NCBI GenBank assembly: GCA_022793975.1
Contig: JAAWDW010000016.1
Coordinates: forward strand, 1-19,735
DNA length: 19,735 bases
Origin: Bacillota bacterium
GTDB lineage: Bacteria; Bacillota; Clostridia; Peptostreptococcales; Anaerovoracaceae
Direction of reading: 5' to 3'
Below are positions 13,529 to 19,735 of this stretch, one piece after another (within the stretch, counting starts at the first letter, position 1; each line of letters opens with the position of its first letter). A program made the position numbers and the translations under genes. The notes below the pieces were generated by a model. It did no database searches and was not told the DNA's origin. It saw only the letters and a list, made by a program, of their open reading frames with translations.

Positions 13529-13540
13529 TTTATTTCCTCC

Positions 13541-14626
13541 TTACTTTAACATTTCTTTGACATATTCAATGATACGGTCTGAATCCGGAACTTCAAAGAA
13601 ATCGCCGACAAATCCAACCGGCACTCTATGCTTAACTGCCGCCTCAACATCATCTTTCATCTGACCGAGGATATTAACTTCTACCGTACAGAATACTTTT
13701 GCCGCTTTGGCTTCTTCAAAGGCCTTAACAGGGAACGGCCACAGCGTAATAGGTCTTATCATACCAAGCTTGAAACCCTGTGCTCTTGCAATATTTACGG
13801 TTTCTTTAGCTACTCTTGAAGATGATCCGTAAGCAACGAGTACAGCCTCGGCATCTTCTGTCATATAACTTTCCCAGCGCTGTTCATTTTCTTCTATCGC
13901 CTTATACTTATCTTTAAGATATGTAGGATAATCCGTATAGCCTATCTGCTCACAGAAGTTAGGATCCCACATCTTGTAGTAGACATTGCTTATCTTATGC
14001 GTATTTTTAGCATCACCTGCCGTATTACCCTTGGCTCTCCACCAGTCGTGCTTACTTCTGTCTTCTTCTACAAAATCCGGAAGCTCAACAGGCTCCATCA
14101 TCTGTCCGATGCCGGCATCTGAAGCTATAATAACCGGGTGGAGATATTTATCGGCAAGATCAAATGCAAGCTGCACTATATCAACATTTTCCTGCACCGA
14201 ATTTGGCGCCAGTACGATAGTTCTGTAGTCTCCGTGACCGCCTCCGCGCGTAAGCTGCCAATAATCACCCTGACCCATAAAGATATCGCCGAGAGCAGAG
14301 CCTATTCGCATAACGTCGATAATAACTGCCGGAAGATCACTTCCCGCAAGGTACGAAATACCTTCCTGTTTAAGCGAGTATCCCGGACCGGAGGAAGTAG
14401 TGAACGCCCTTGCGCCGGTCGCTGCAGCTCCGAACACCATATTGATGCCGCAAAGCTCGGATTCTGCCTGTATAAAGAATCCTCCCACTTCGGGCATTCT
14501 TGTTGATAAATATTCTAAGATTTCCGTCTGCGGAGTAATAGGATATCCGCTGTAAAAGCGACAGCCCGCGCGAAGCGCCGCTTCGGCAAGAGCCTCATTG
14601 CCCTTCATCAATACTCTTTCTGCCAT
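13541..14626 (-). CDS. vorB: 2-oxoacid:ferredoxin oxidoreductase, alpha subunit (VorB-type)
   Basis: 361 residues. Pyrimidine-binding and transketolase-C-like parts of an enzyme that oxidatively decarboxylates a 2-oxoacid to acyl-CoA, reducing ferredoxin. Landmarks are MKGNEALAEAALRAGCRFYSGYPITPQTEI, where the YPITP motif contacts the substrate, TTSSGPGYSLKQEGI, and SALGDIFMGQGDYWQ. The C-terminal domain begins near 255 (EAVLVAYGSSSR). The gene set (ferredoxin, alpha, beta, gamma) and alpha length match the 2-oxoisovalerate (VOR) group in clostridia, which feeds branched-chain amino-acid fermentation; a 2-oxoglutarate (KOR) role cannot be excluded. The ribosome site AGGAGG lies in the last codons of the ferredoxin gene, two bases upstream of ATG 14626. 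Confidence 0.92.
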   Translation of the reverse strand: MAERVLMKGNEALAEAALRAGCRFYSGYPITPQTEILEYLSTRMPEVGGFFIQAESELCGINMVFGAAATGARAFTTSSGPGYSLKQEGISYLAGSDLPAVIIDVMRIGSALGDIFMGQGDYWQLTRGGGHGDYRTIVLAPNSVQENVDIVQLAFDLADKYLHPVIIASDAGIGQMMEPVELPDFVEEDRSKHDWWRAKGNTAGDAKNTHKISNVYYKMWDPNFCEQIGYTDYPTYLKDKYKAIEENEQRWESYMTEDAEAVLVAYGSSSRVAKETVNIARAQGFKLGMIRPITLWPFPVKAFEEAKAAKVFCTVEVNILGQMKDDVEAAVKHRVPVGFVGDFFEVPDSDRIIEYVKEMLK

Positions 14627-14628
14627 AA

Positions 14629-14835
14629 TTAATCCTCCTTTTCTACCTCAATTGCATAATCCGGACATACTGTATAGCATGAACCACAAGCTATACAATC
14701 TGCTTCGTTAAATTTTACTGTTTCGTAACCTGCTTCGTTAAATTCTCCCGAAGGCGTCACACATTCTTTCGGGCAAGCCTCTACACAATAGTGACAGCCT
14801 TTGCATCTTGACGAGATATAAGTGATTTTTCCCAT
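14629..14835 (-). CDS. 4Fe-4S ferredoxin-like delta subunit of the 2-oxoacid oxidoreductase
   Basis: 68 residues. Two classic CxxCxxCxxxCP motifs hold two 4Fe-4S clusters: Cys11, 14, 17, 21 and Cys47, 50, 53, 57. It passes electrons from the beta subunit to free ferredoxin. The start at ATG 14835 is chosen because GAGGAG lies six bases upstream; extending upstream to 14922 would put that site and the promoter within the coding sequence and add a non-family leader. It is the first gene of the four-gene operon and its last codons carry the ribosome site of the alpha gene. Confidence 0.93.
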   Translation of the reverse strand: MGKITYISSRCKGCHYCVEACPKECVTPSGEFNEAGYETVKFNEADCIACGSCYTVCPDYAIEVEKED

Positions 14836-14888
14836 TTCTGCTCCTCTCCGAATCATTTTACCCTTGCGGGTCTGATTTTCTATATTAT

Positions 14889-14917
14889 ATTTTATATTAA
14901 AAATTATATTTTGTAAA
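14889..14917 (-). promoter_or_regulatory. Candidate sigma-A promoter of the 2-oxoacid oxidoreductase operon
   Basis: Minus strand: TTTACA (14917-14912), 17 bases, TAAAAT (14894-14889), in a very A/T-rich zone that offers another reading a few bases upstream (TTGAAT with TAATAT). The leader contains a small hairpin with stem ACCC/GGGT and a GCAA tetraloop (14860-14871). Confidence 0.5.
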
Positions 14918-14991
14918 TTCAAAAAATTCTTGATATTTTTTTAATTTGCATTAAGTGACTACAATTCTCATTTTTACTAATGACTGCACAC

Positions 14992-15022
14992 AAAAAAATC
15001 CTCCGAGCATATTCTCGGAGAA
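14992..15022 (-). terminator. Strong rho-independent terminator after the CHR transporter pair
   Basis: Minus strand: CTCCGAG (15020-15014) and CTCGGAG (15007-15001) with loop AATATG, then GA and seven T (14998-14992). It closes the ispDF-proS-CHR transcription unit. Confidence 0.92.
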
Positions 15023-15061
15023 CTTTCCATTTATGCATTTATGCGGATATTGTACTTTATG

Positions 15062-15598
15062 CTATGAGCAGGCAAATACACCTATAGCCGCCATTATCAG
15101 TGTTATTTTTATCGGACTCAGTTTAAACTTAGCTGCAAGTATAAACGAAATTACAAATATCACGGCAGGTATAATATTTATATGTGTTCCTGTTACAATT
15201 ACTGTTTTGCCGATCACGATTACGGCAGAAGCTATCAGTCCTGCGGTAATCGGTCTTATCCCACTGAATACACCCGTAACTATACGGCTCTCGTGAAACT
15301 TATTTAAAAAAGATGAAACAATTATAATCAACACAAACGATGGCAGCGCCACTCCTATTGTAGAGCACGCTGCGCCGAGCACACCGCCCGCATTAAAGCC
15401 TACATATGTTGCCGCATTTACCGCAACAGGCCCCGGTGTCACCTGTGAAAGAGGCACGAGATCTGCGAGTGCATCTGCTGTCATAAAACCTGACTTTTCC
15501 ACTGTCTGAAAAATCAGCGGCAACATCGCATATCCTCCACCGAAACTGAACGCTCCTATCTTAAAAAACATTGTAAAAAGAGTTAATAATGCAGTCAT
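15062..15598 (-). CDS. Half-size CHR (ChrA-type) transporter, second subunit
   Basis: 178 residues, one CHR domain with about five to six hydrophobic helices. The N-terminal signature FFKIGAFSFGGGYAMLPLI (about 11-29) and the later LSQVTPGPVAVNAATYVGF are diagnostic. Short-chain CHR proteins work as pairs with opposite topology, equal to the two halves of full ChrA, and some expel chromate by proton antiport; in anaerobes the true substrate is often unknown. It overlaps the upstream CHR gene by one base (TAATG) and so is translationally coupled. A strong terminator follows. Confidence 0.9.
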   Translation of the reverse strand: MTALLTLFTMFFKIGAFSFGGGYAMLPLIFQTVEKSGFMTADALADLVPLSQVTPGPVAVNAATYVGFNAGGVLGAACSTIGVALPSFVLIIIVSSFLNKFHESRIVTGVFSGIRPITAGLIASAVIVIGKTVIVTGTHINIIPAVIFVISFILAAKFKLSPIKITLIMAAIGVFACS

Positions 15599-16242
15599 TA
15601 CTCATCCTCCTTTTCACATTCGCTGTCATCTGTATCAGGAACATCATTTACATCCGAATGTTTATCAGCATCTCTGCTTCCTGCCTCCAAAGCCGTTCTG
15701 CCGGTCCTGCGCGCTTTTACCATACTGTACATACAGCCCGCAAATGCGCCTGCAAGTATCACCAATACAGCGTTAACATCGAGAAATGCCACAAGCGCAA
15801 AGCCGGCTGCCGCCAGCACTGCCGTAAACGGACCCTTTATCACCTGTTTTCCCAGCGTATACGCAGAATACATAATGAGTGCACATGACGATGCTGTAAC
15901 AGCCGTAAACGCACCCTTTACGTAAACATTTTCACCTATCGCACCCAGAAACAACACCGCAATTATTATAACTATAAAAGACGGCAAAATTACTCCAAGC
16001 GTAGCAAAAAGGGCTCCGGCGAAGCCCTTTTTCCTGTTTCCCACATAAGTAGCCGTATTTATCGCTATGACACCTGGCATTGCCTGTGCCACAGCTACAC
16101 AATCGACCATTTCTTCTTCCGTAAGCCATTTGTTATCGTCCACAGCGGCTTTTTGTATCAACGGCAGCATCGCCAGTCCGCCGCCGAACGTAAAAAGCCC
16201 TATCTTAAAAAAAGCCGCAAACATTTTCAGAAGTTCTCTCAT
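15598..16242 (-). CDS. Half-size CHR (ChrA-type) transporter, first subunit
   Basis: 214 residues. The CHR signature FFKIGLFTFGGGLAMLPLIQ (about 11-30) and VAQAMPGVIAINTATYVG mark one domain. After the last helix (about 172) comes a hydrophilic tail of about 40 residues that ends strongly acidic (DTDDSECEKEDE) and is not part of the family domain. The ATG at 16242 follows the proS stop with no intervening base, and its GGAAG ribosome site lies in the last proS codons. The partner half-transporter overlaps its stop. The link to proS looks like operon sharing; I see no functional connection. Confidence 0.9.
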   Translation of the reverse strand: MRELLKMFAAFFKIGLFTFGGGLAMLPLIQKAAVDDNKWLTEEEMVDCVAVAQAMPGVIAINTATYVGNRKKGFAGALFATLGVILPSFIVIIIAVLFLGAIGENVYVKGAFTAVTASSCALIMYSAYTLGKQVIKGPFTAVLAAAGFALVAFLDVNAVLVILAGAFAGCMYSMVKARRTGRTALEAGSRDADKHSDVNDVPDTDDSECEKEDE

Positions 16243-17979
16243 CTATCTTCCGCTTCTTTCCTCATTTACAATTTTGATTGCAGCCGCAATTGCGCCCTCG
16301 ATGCTCATATCCGTTTTCTCGCTTTCGCGTCTCAGCTTATACTCAACACTGCCTTCCGCTGCACCACGTCCTACCGTAATTCTTACAGGAATACCGAGAA
16401 GGTCTGCATCCTTAAACTTAACGCCCGGTCTTTCGTCTCTATCATCAAGAAGCACTTCAACACCTGCTTTTGCAAGCTCTCCGTAAATTCTCTCGGCAAT
16501 CTCAGCCTGTACACTGTCATCAGGCTTTACAAGTGTCACAATAACATGATAAGGCGCCACTGACATAGGCCAAATAATACCGTTATCATCATGATGCTGC
16601 TCTACTACCGCCGCCAGCGTTCTCGTCACTCCAATGCCGTAACATCCCATAACGATAAGCTGATCTTCCTGATTTTCGTCTTTATAGTATGCCCCCATCG
16701 GCTCAGAATATTTAGTGCCGAGCTTAAATACCTGGCCTACTTCTATACCACGCGTATGCTTTACGGGCGCACCGCATACCGGACAAGGATCTCCCTCTTT
16801 AAGTGTCTTTATATCACGTACTATATCGCCTGTGTAGTCTCTTCCATAATTCACATTCTTTATATGATAATCTTTCTTGCAAGCTCCCGCACAAAGATTT
16901 CTCATACCCGTAAGTTCACTGTCAACGACAATCGTACAATCGTGAAGTCCGACAGGACCCGTAAATCCACCCACACAACCCGTTGCCGCAGCCATTTTTT
17001 CTTCATCTGCAAAAGCAATCGCGTGTTCCGGTATATCAAGTGCATTTACAAGCTTTATCATATTCAGCTCTCTGTCACCTCTTACGAACGCCGCCACATA
17101 TCCGTCCTCGTTTCCGAGTTCATCATACTTTACAAACAGCAATGCCTTTATCGTCTGCTTCTTGTCGAGTCCGAGGAAATTTGCCACTTCTTCGATAGTC
17201 TTTGTTCCCGGAGTGTTCACTTCTTCCATCGGCATCATCTCTGCGCTGTCGGCAGGATCGTCCTTTACATCGGCACGCTCCGTTGTCGCTGCCATATCAC
17301 AGTGCTCACAGTATGCTATTTCCGACTCGCCAACTTCCGCAAAAGCTGTAAACTCATGTGAGCCGCTGCCCCCGATAGCACCCGTATCTGCAGCAACCGG
17401 TCTGAAATAAAGACCACAGCGATTAAAAACATTTGTGTATGCATCATACATTTCTTTATAACTTATATCAAGCCCTTCATAATCCTTATCGAACGAATAC
17501 GCATCTTTCATTATGAATTCACGGCTCCTCATAAGTCCGAAACGCGGTCTTGCTTCATCTCTGTATTTATTCTGTATCTGATAGAGATTGAGCGGAAGCT
17601 GTCTGTATGAGTTTACATCATTTCTTATTATATCCGTAAATATCTCTTCGTGAGTAGGTCCGAGACAGAAGTCTCTGCCGTTTCTGTCCTTGAGTCTCCA
17701 AAGTTCCGGTCCGTAAGCGTACCATCTTCCTGACTCCTGCCAGAGTTCAGCCGGCTGTACGGCCGACATATGTATCTCCTGCGCGCCTTTCGCATCCATT
17801 TCCTCTCTCACTATATCCTCTATCTTACGTACCGAGCGCCACCCCAGCGGCATAAAACCATATACACCCGATACGAGTTTTCTTATCATTCCCGTTCTTA
17901 AAAGCAGGATATGACTTGATATTTCCGCTTCGTTCGGAACCTCGCGAAGCGTCTTTATGTGCATCTTTGAAAGTCTCAT
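16243..17979 (-). CDS. proS: Prolyl-tRNA synthetase, bacterial type with editing domain
   Basis: 578 residues, a full-length class II enzyme. LGPTHEE (106-112) and motif 2 (about 138-163, YRDEARPRFGLMRSREF then KDAYSF) form the ATP and proline site. An inserted INS editing domain (about 224-405), which clears Ala-tRNA-Pro, begins at YCEHCDMA. Motif 3 follows (GCYGIGVTRTLAAVVEQ) and then the anticodon-binding domain (last about 110 residues). There is no C-terminal zinc extension, as expected for the ProS type 1 form. ATG 17979 has AAGGAG nine bases upstream. It lies 63 bases after ispDF with no terminator between and is fused end-to-start with the first CHR gene. Confidence 0.97.
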   Translation of the reverse strand: MRLSKMHIKTLREVPNEAEISSHILLLRTGMIRKLVSGVYGFMPLGWRSVRKIEDIVREEMDAKGAQEIHMSAVQPAELWQESGRWYAYGPELWRLKDRNGRDFCLGPTHEEIFTDIIRNDVNSYRQLPLNLYQIQNKYRDEARPRFGLMRSREFIMKDAYSFDKDYEGLDISYKEMYDAYTNVFNRCGLYFRPVAADTGAIGGSGSHEFTAFAEVGESEIAYCEHCDMAATTERADVKDDPADSAEMMPMEEVNTPGTKTIEEVANFLGLDKKQTIKALLFVKYDELGNEDGYVAAFVRGDRELNMIKLVNALDIPEHAIAFADEEKMAAATGCVGGFTGPVGLHDCTIVVDSELTGMRNLCAGACKKDYHIKNVNYGRDYTGDIVRDIKTLKEGDPCPVCGAPVKHTRGIEVGQVFKLGTKYSEPMGAYYKDENQEDQLIVMGCYGIGVTRTLAAVVEQHHDDNGIIWPMSVAPYHVIVTLVKPDDSVQAEIAERIYGELAKAGVEVLLDDRDERPGVKFKDADLLGIPVRITVGRGAAEGSVEYKLRRESEKTDMSIEGAIAAAIKIVNEERSGR

Positions 17980-18042
17980 TTTTAAAGTTCTCCTTGTACT
18001 TTATTATAATTGCAGCATCACATCCATATAATTTTGTATGTT

Positions 18043-19176
18043 TCAGCTGCCAATAATCATTACTGCCGCCTGAGCCGCGATACCCTCTCCTCTGCCTGTA
18101 AATCCAAGACCTTCCGTGGTCGTAGCTTTAATACTTACATTCTGTATATCTACGCGAAGAGCTTCCGCTATATTCGCACGCATTTCATCTATGTATGCCG
18201 CTATTTTCGGTTTTTCCGCTATAACAGTTGCATCTATGCTTCCCACAGCATATCCGCTTTCACGAAGCAGATTTCCTACATAAACGAGAAGTTTTATGCT
18301 CGATATACCCTTGTACCGCGGATCGGTATCAGGAAAATGTCTTCCTATGTCACCAAGAGCCGCAGCTCCGAGAAGCGCGTCCATTACTGCGTGTACAAGC
18401 ACATCCGCATCGGAATGTCCGAGAAGCCCCTTGTCATACGGGACACTGACTCCTCCCAGAATAAGCGGTCTTCCCGCTTCAAGCCTGTGCACATCATAAC
18501 CTGTACCCGCTCTGTATTTCATAGGCAAATCCTCTTTCGTAGTAATTTTTATGTTTGCATAGTCTCCGGGCGACAACGCAACCTGACGGCCGAGCCTCTC
18601 GACAAGGCTGCCGTCATCTGTTCCCATATATCCATCGGAACACGCTCTTTCGTACGCTTCTATAATTATCCTGCGCTCAAAAGTCTGCGGCGTCTGTACA
18701 CTAAAAAGATTTTTACGTTCGAGTGTTATTCCGCCCTGCCTTATCGTATCCTTAACGGGCACAGCCGCAACAGCAGCGCCATGACGTACTGCCGCCGCCA
18801 GAGAATCTTCTATAACTTTATCCGTCACATACGGTCTTGCACCGTCATGTATCATAACATAGTCAAACGAACTCACCTCGGCCAGCCTTCTGAGTGCCTC
18901 GCCAACAGAATCCTGCCTTTCTTTTCCGCCCGCAGACATGCAGCGGATCTTGGGCAGTCCTGAAAGTGCTTCTTCATACTCTCTTATATACGCACCGTTT
19001 ACGGCAATACATATATCATCTACATACGTATTCCGCGCAAAAGCTTCCGCGGTCTTTCTCACCATCGGCACTCCGTCTATACGCATAAACTGCTTTGGAA
19101 GTCCCCCTTCCCGCATCATACGCGTACCGTTTCCTGCAGCCGCAATTATTACGCCCACAGTCTTGCCACTATACAT
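18043..19176 (-). CDS. ispDF: Bifunctional IspD-IspF (MEP pathway)
   Basis: 377 residues, a fusion of two steps of isoprenoid precursor synthesis. Residues 1-217 are the 2-C-methyl-D-erythritol 4-phosphate cytidylyltransferase: IIAAAGNGTRM (10-20), PKQF (27-30), DGARP (111-115), VPVKDT (139-144) and QTPQTF (161-166). From about 219 it is the 2,4-cyclodiphosphate synthase: GTGYDVHRL with zinc ligands Asp228 and His230, GHSDADVLVHAVMDALLGA with His262, and GDIGRHFPDTDPRYK. The two are joined by KEDLPMK with almost no linker. IspE, the middle step, is elsewhere. AGGAGG lies five bases before ATG 19176. In B. subtilis ispD and ispF are separate genes at this same place after yacL. Confidence 0.97.
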   Translation of the reverse strand: MYSGKTVGVIIAAAGNGTRMMREGGLPKQFMRIDGVPMVRKTAEAFARNTYVDDICIAVNGAYIREYEEALSGLPKIRCMSAGGKERQDSVGEALRRLAEVSSFDYVMIHDGARPYVTDKVIEDSLAAAVRHGAAVAAVPVKDTIRQGGITLERKNLFSVQTPQTFERRIIIEAYERACSDGYMGTDDGSLVERLGRQVALSPGDYANIKITTKEDLPMKYRAGTGYDVHRLEAGRPLILGGVSVPYDKGLLGHSDADVLVHAVMDALLGAAALGDIGRHFPDTDPRYKGISSIKLLVYVGNLLRESGYAVGSIDATVIAEKPKIAAYIDEMRANIAEALRVDIQNVSIKATTTEGLGFTGRGEGIAAQAAVMIIGS

Positions 19177-19197
19177 AACAGCCTCCTACTAAAACTC

Positions 19198-19259
19198 ATA
19201 CTTTTTAAAATTACAGCTCAGACCCACATAAATCTCGCTCGTGTATTATTAAAAAGTAT
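19198..19259. repeat. 11-bp inverted repeat between yacL-like gene and ispDF
   Basis: ATACTTTTTAA (19198-19208) and its exact reverse complement TTAAAAAGTAT (19249-19259) are 40 bases apart and nearly fill the 88-base intergenic gap. No U-tract follows on the minus strand, so it is not a clear terminator. Confidence 0.55.
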
Positions 19260-19264
19260 AATTA

Positions 19265-19735
19265 TTATTTCTTTGGTTTTGCAAATATCATACGTCCGGC
19301 TGCTGTCTGCAGCACACTTGTAACAATGACATCTATCGTCTGTCCGATATATTTTCTTCCCTCTTCCACGACTATCATTGTACCGTCATCAAGATAAGCT
19401 ACAGCCTGATTTTGCTCTTTTCCCTCTTTGACAAGGAAGAGCTGCATCGCTTCTCCCGGAAGCACAACAGGCTTCAGCGTATTTGCCAGTTCATTTATAT
19501 TGAGCACGGGCACGCCTTTTATAGCTGCCACTTTATTGAGATTAAAATCGTTGGTGACAACTTTACCGTTCATTATCTGCGCCAGTTTTAAAAGTTTAAC
19601 ATCAACCTCCGGTATCTCATCCAGTGACTTTTCCGCTGCCGTATTATATATTTCTATACCGTAGTCAACCTGTATCTTATTGAGAATATCAAGTCCGCGC
19701 CTTCCTCTTTGTCTCTTCAGCGAATCAGACGAATC
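19265..19735 (-). CDS. yacL: YacL-like PIN/TRAM domain protein, C-terminal part
   Basis: The frame stays open to the right edge, so the true start is outside; 156 residues are visible. The visible part begins DSSDSLKRQRGRRGLDIL, the end of the first PIN segment, continues with KLLKLAQIMNGKVVTNDFNLNKVA, where the NDFN Asp is a PIN acidic residue, and ends in a TRAM domain (about the last 65 residues; YLDDGTMIVVEEGRKYIGQ and VTSVLQTAAGRMIF). The membrane part of YacL, four helices in other bacteria, would lie to the right. PIN domains are usually Mg-dependent ribonucleases; YacL's own target is not established as far as I know. It stands right before ispD, as in B. subtilis. Confidence 0.93.
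   Translation of the reverse strand, partial: DSSDSLKRQRGRRGLDILNKIQVDYGIEIYNTAAEKSLDEIPEVDVKLLKLAQIMNGKVVTNDFNLNKVAAIKGVPVLNINELANTLKPVVLPGEAMQLFLVKEGKEQNQAVAYLDDGTMIVVEEGRKYIGQTIDVIVTSVLQTAAGRMIFAKPKK

Noticed and set aside
14629..14922. Longer 97-residue form of the ferredoxin-like delta subunit
   Set aside because: The extra 29 residues are encoded by the A/T-rich promoter and leader, and the GAGGAG ribosome site belongs to the inner ATG at 14835.
16591..17361. Plus-strand open frame of 256 codons opposite proS
   Set aside because: Antisense shadow of proS; no recognisable domain or plausible composition.
18010..18963. Plus-strand open frame of 317 codons opposite ispDF
   Set aside because: It lies fully antisense to a gene with both enzyme active sites, has no family pattern and is rich in Cys, Arg, Tyr and Ser as reverse frames of this codon usage are.
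1..19735. CRISPR arrays, insertion sequences, prophage or integration scars
   Set aside because: No regularly spaced repeats, transposase or integrase genes, or long terminal repeats were seen. Gene order is that of a stable core chromosome region.

Overview
The window reads as a stretch of chromosome from a low-GC, anaerobic Gram-positive bacterium of the Clostridia. Every gene I support lies on the minus strand, so the biological order runs from position 19735 down to 1. The backbone matches the conserved Firmicutes neighbourhood around yacL-ispD-ispF-cysS-mrnC-rlmB-sigH. That synteny, a SigH-type sporulation/stationary-phase sigma factor and a ferredoxin-dependent 2-oxoacid oxidoreductase support the placement. 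An amino-acid-fermenting relative of Clostridiales Family XIII is possible, but that is only a guess.

Layout in transcription order. (1) The 3' part of a YacL-like PIN/TRAM protein (19735-19265), then an IspD-IspF fusion, prolyl-tRNA synthetase and a tightly coupled pair of half-size CHR-family transporters, ending at a strong terminator (about 14992-15022). (2) A four-gene 2-oxoacid:ferredoxin oxidoreductase operon (14835-12262; delta, alpha, beta, gamma) with its own promoter and a strong terminator, followed by a separately promoted MFS carrier and a separately promoted cyclophilin. (3) A cell-envelope block interwoven with housekeeping genes: a secreted LysM-G5-M23 protein behind a perfect WalR-type box, cysS with its own promoter, a membrane-anchored NodB-fold protein, two bactofilins, mini-RNase III and thyA, ending at a strong terminator. 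(4) Two small conserved proteins (DUF4180, DUF2164), a TfoX-N protein and dihydrofolate reductase, then rlmB, sigH and the 5' part of tRNA-Thr(GGU), which runs off the left edge.

How it fits together: regions 1, 3 and 4 hold translation (proS, cysS, tRNA), RNA maturation (mrnC, rlmB), isoprenoid precursors (ispDF) and one-carbon/dTMP synthesis (thyA, folA). Region 2 is fermentative energy metabolism.

The most unusual part is the envelope block. Two tandem bactofilins follow a deacetylase-fold protein that has lost the metal-binding Asp and both metal-binding His. In the same block is an M23 protein that lacks the first His of its HxH motif. The promoter of that M23 gene carries a textbook WalR/YycF direct repeat. 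I read this as a possible bactofilin-scaffolded cell-wall module using degenerate enzymes under wall-stress control. The residues and sites are visible in the sequence; the module is inference.
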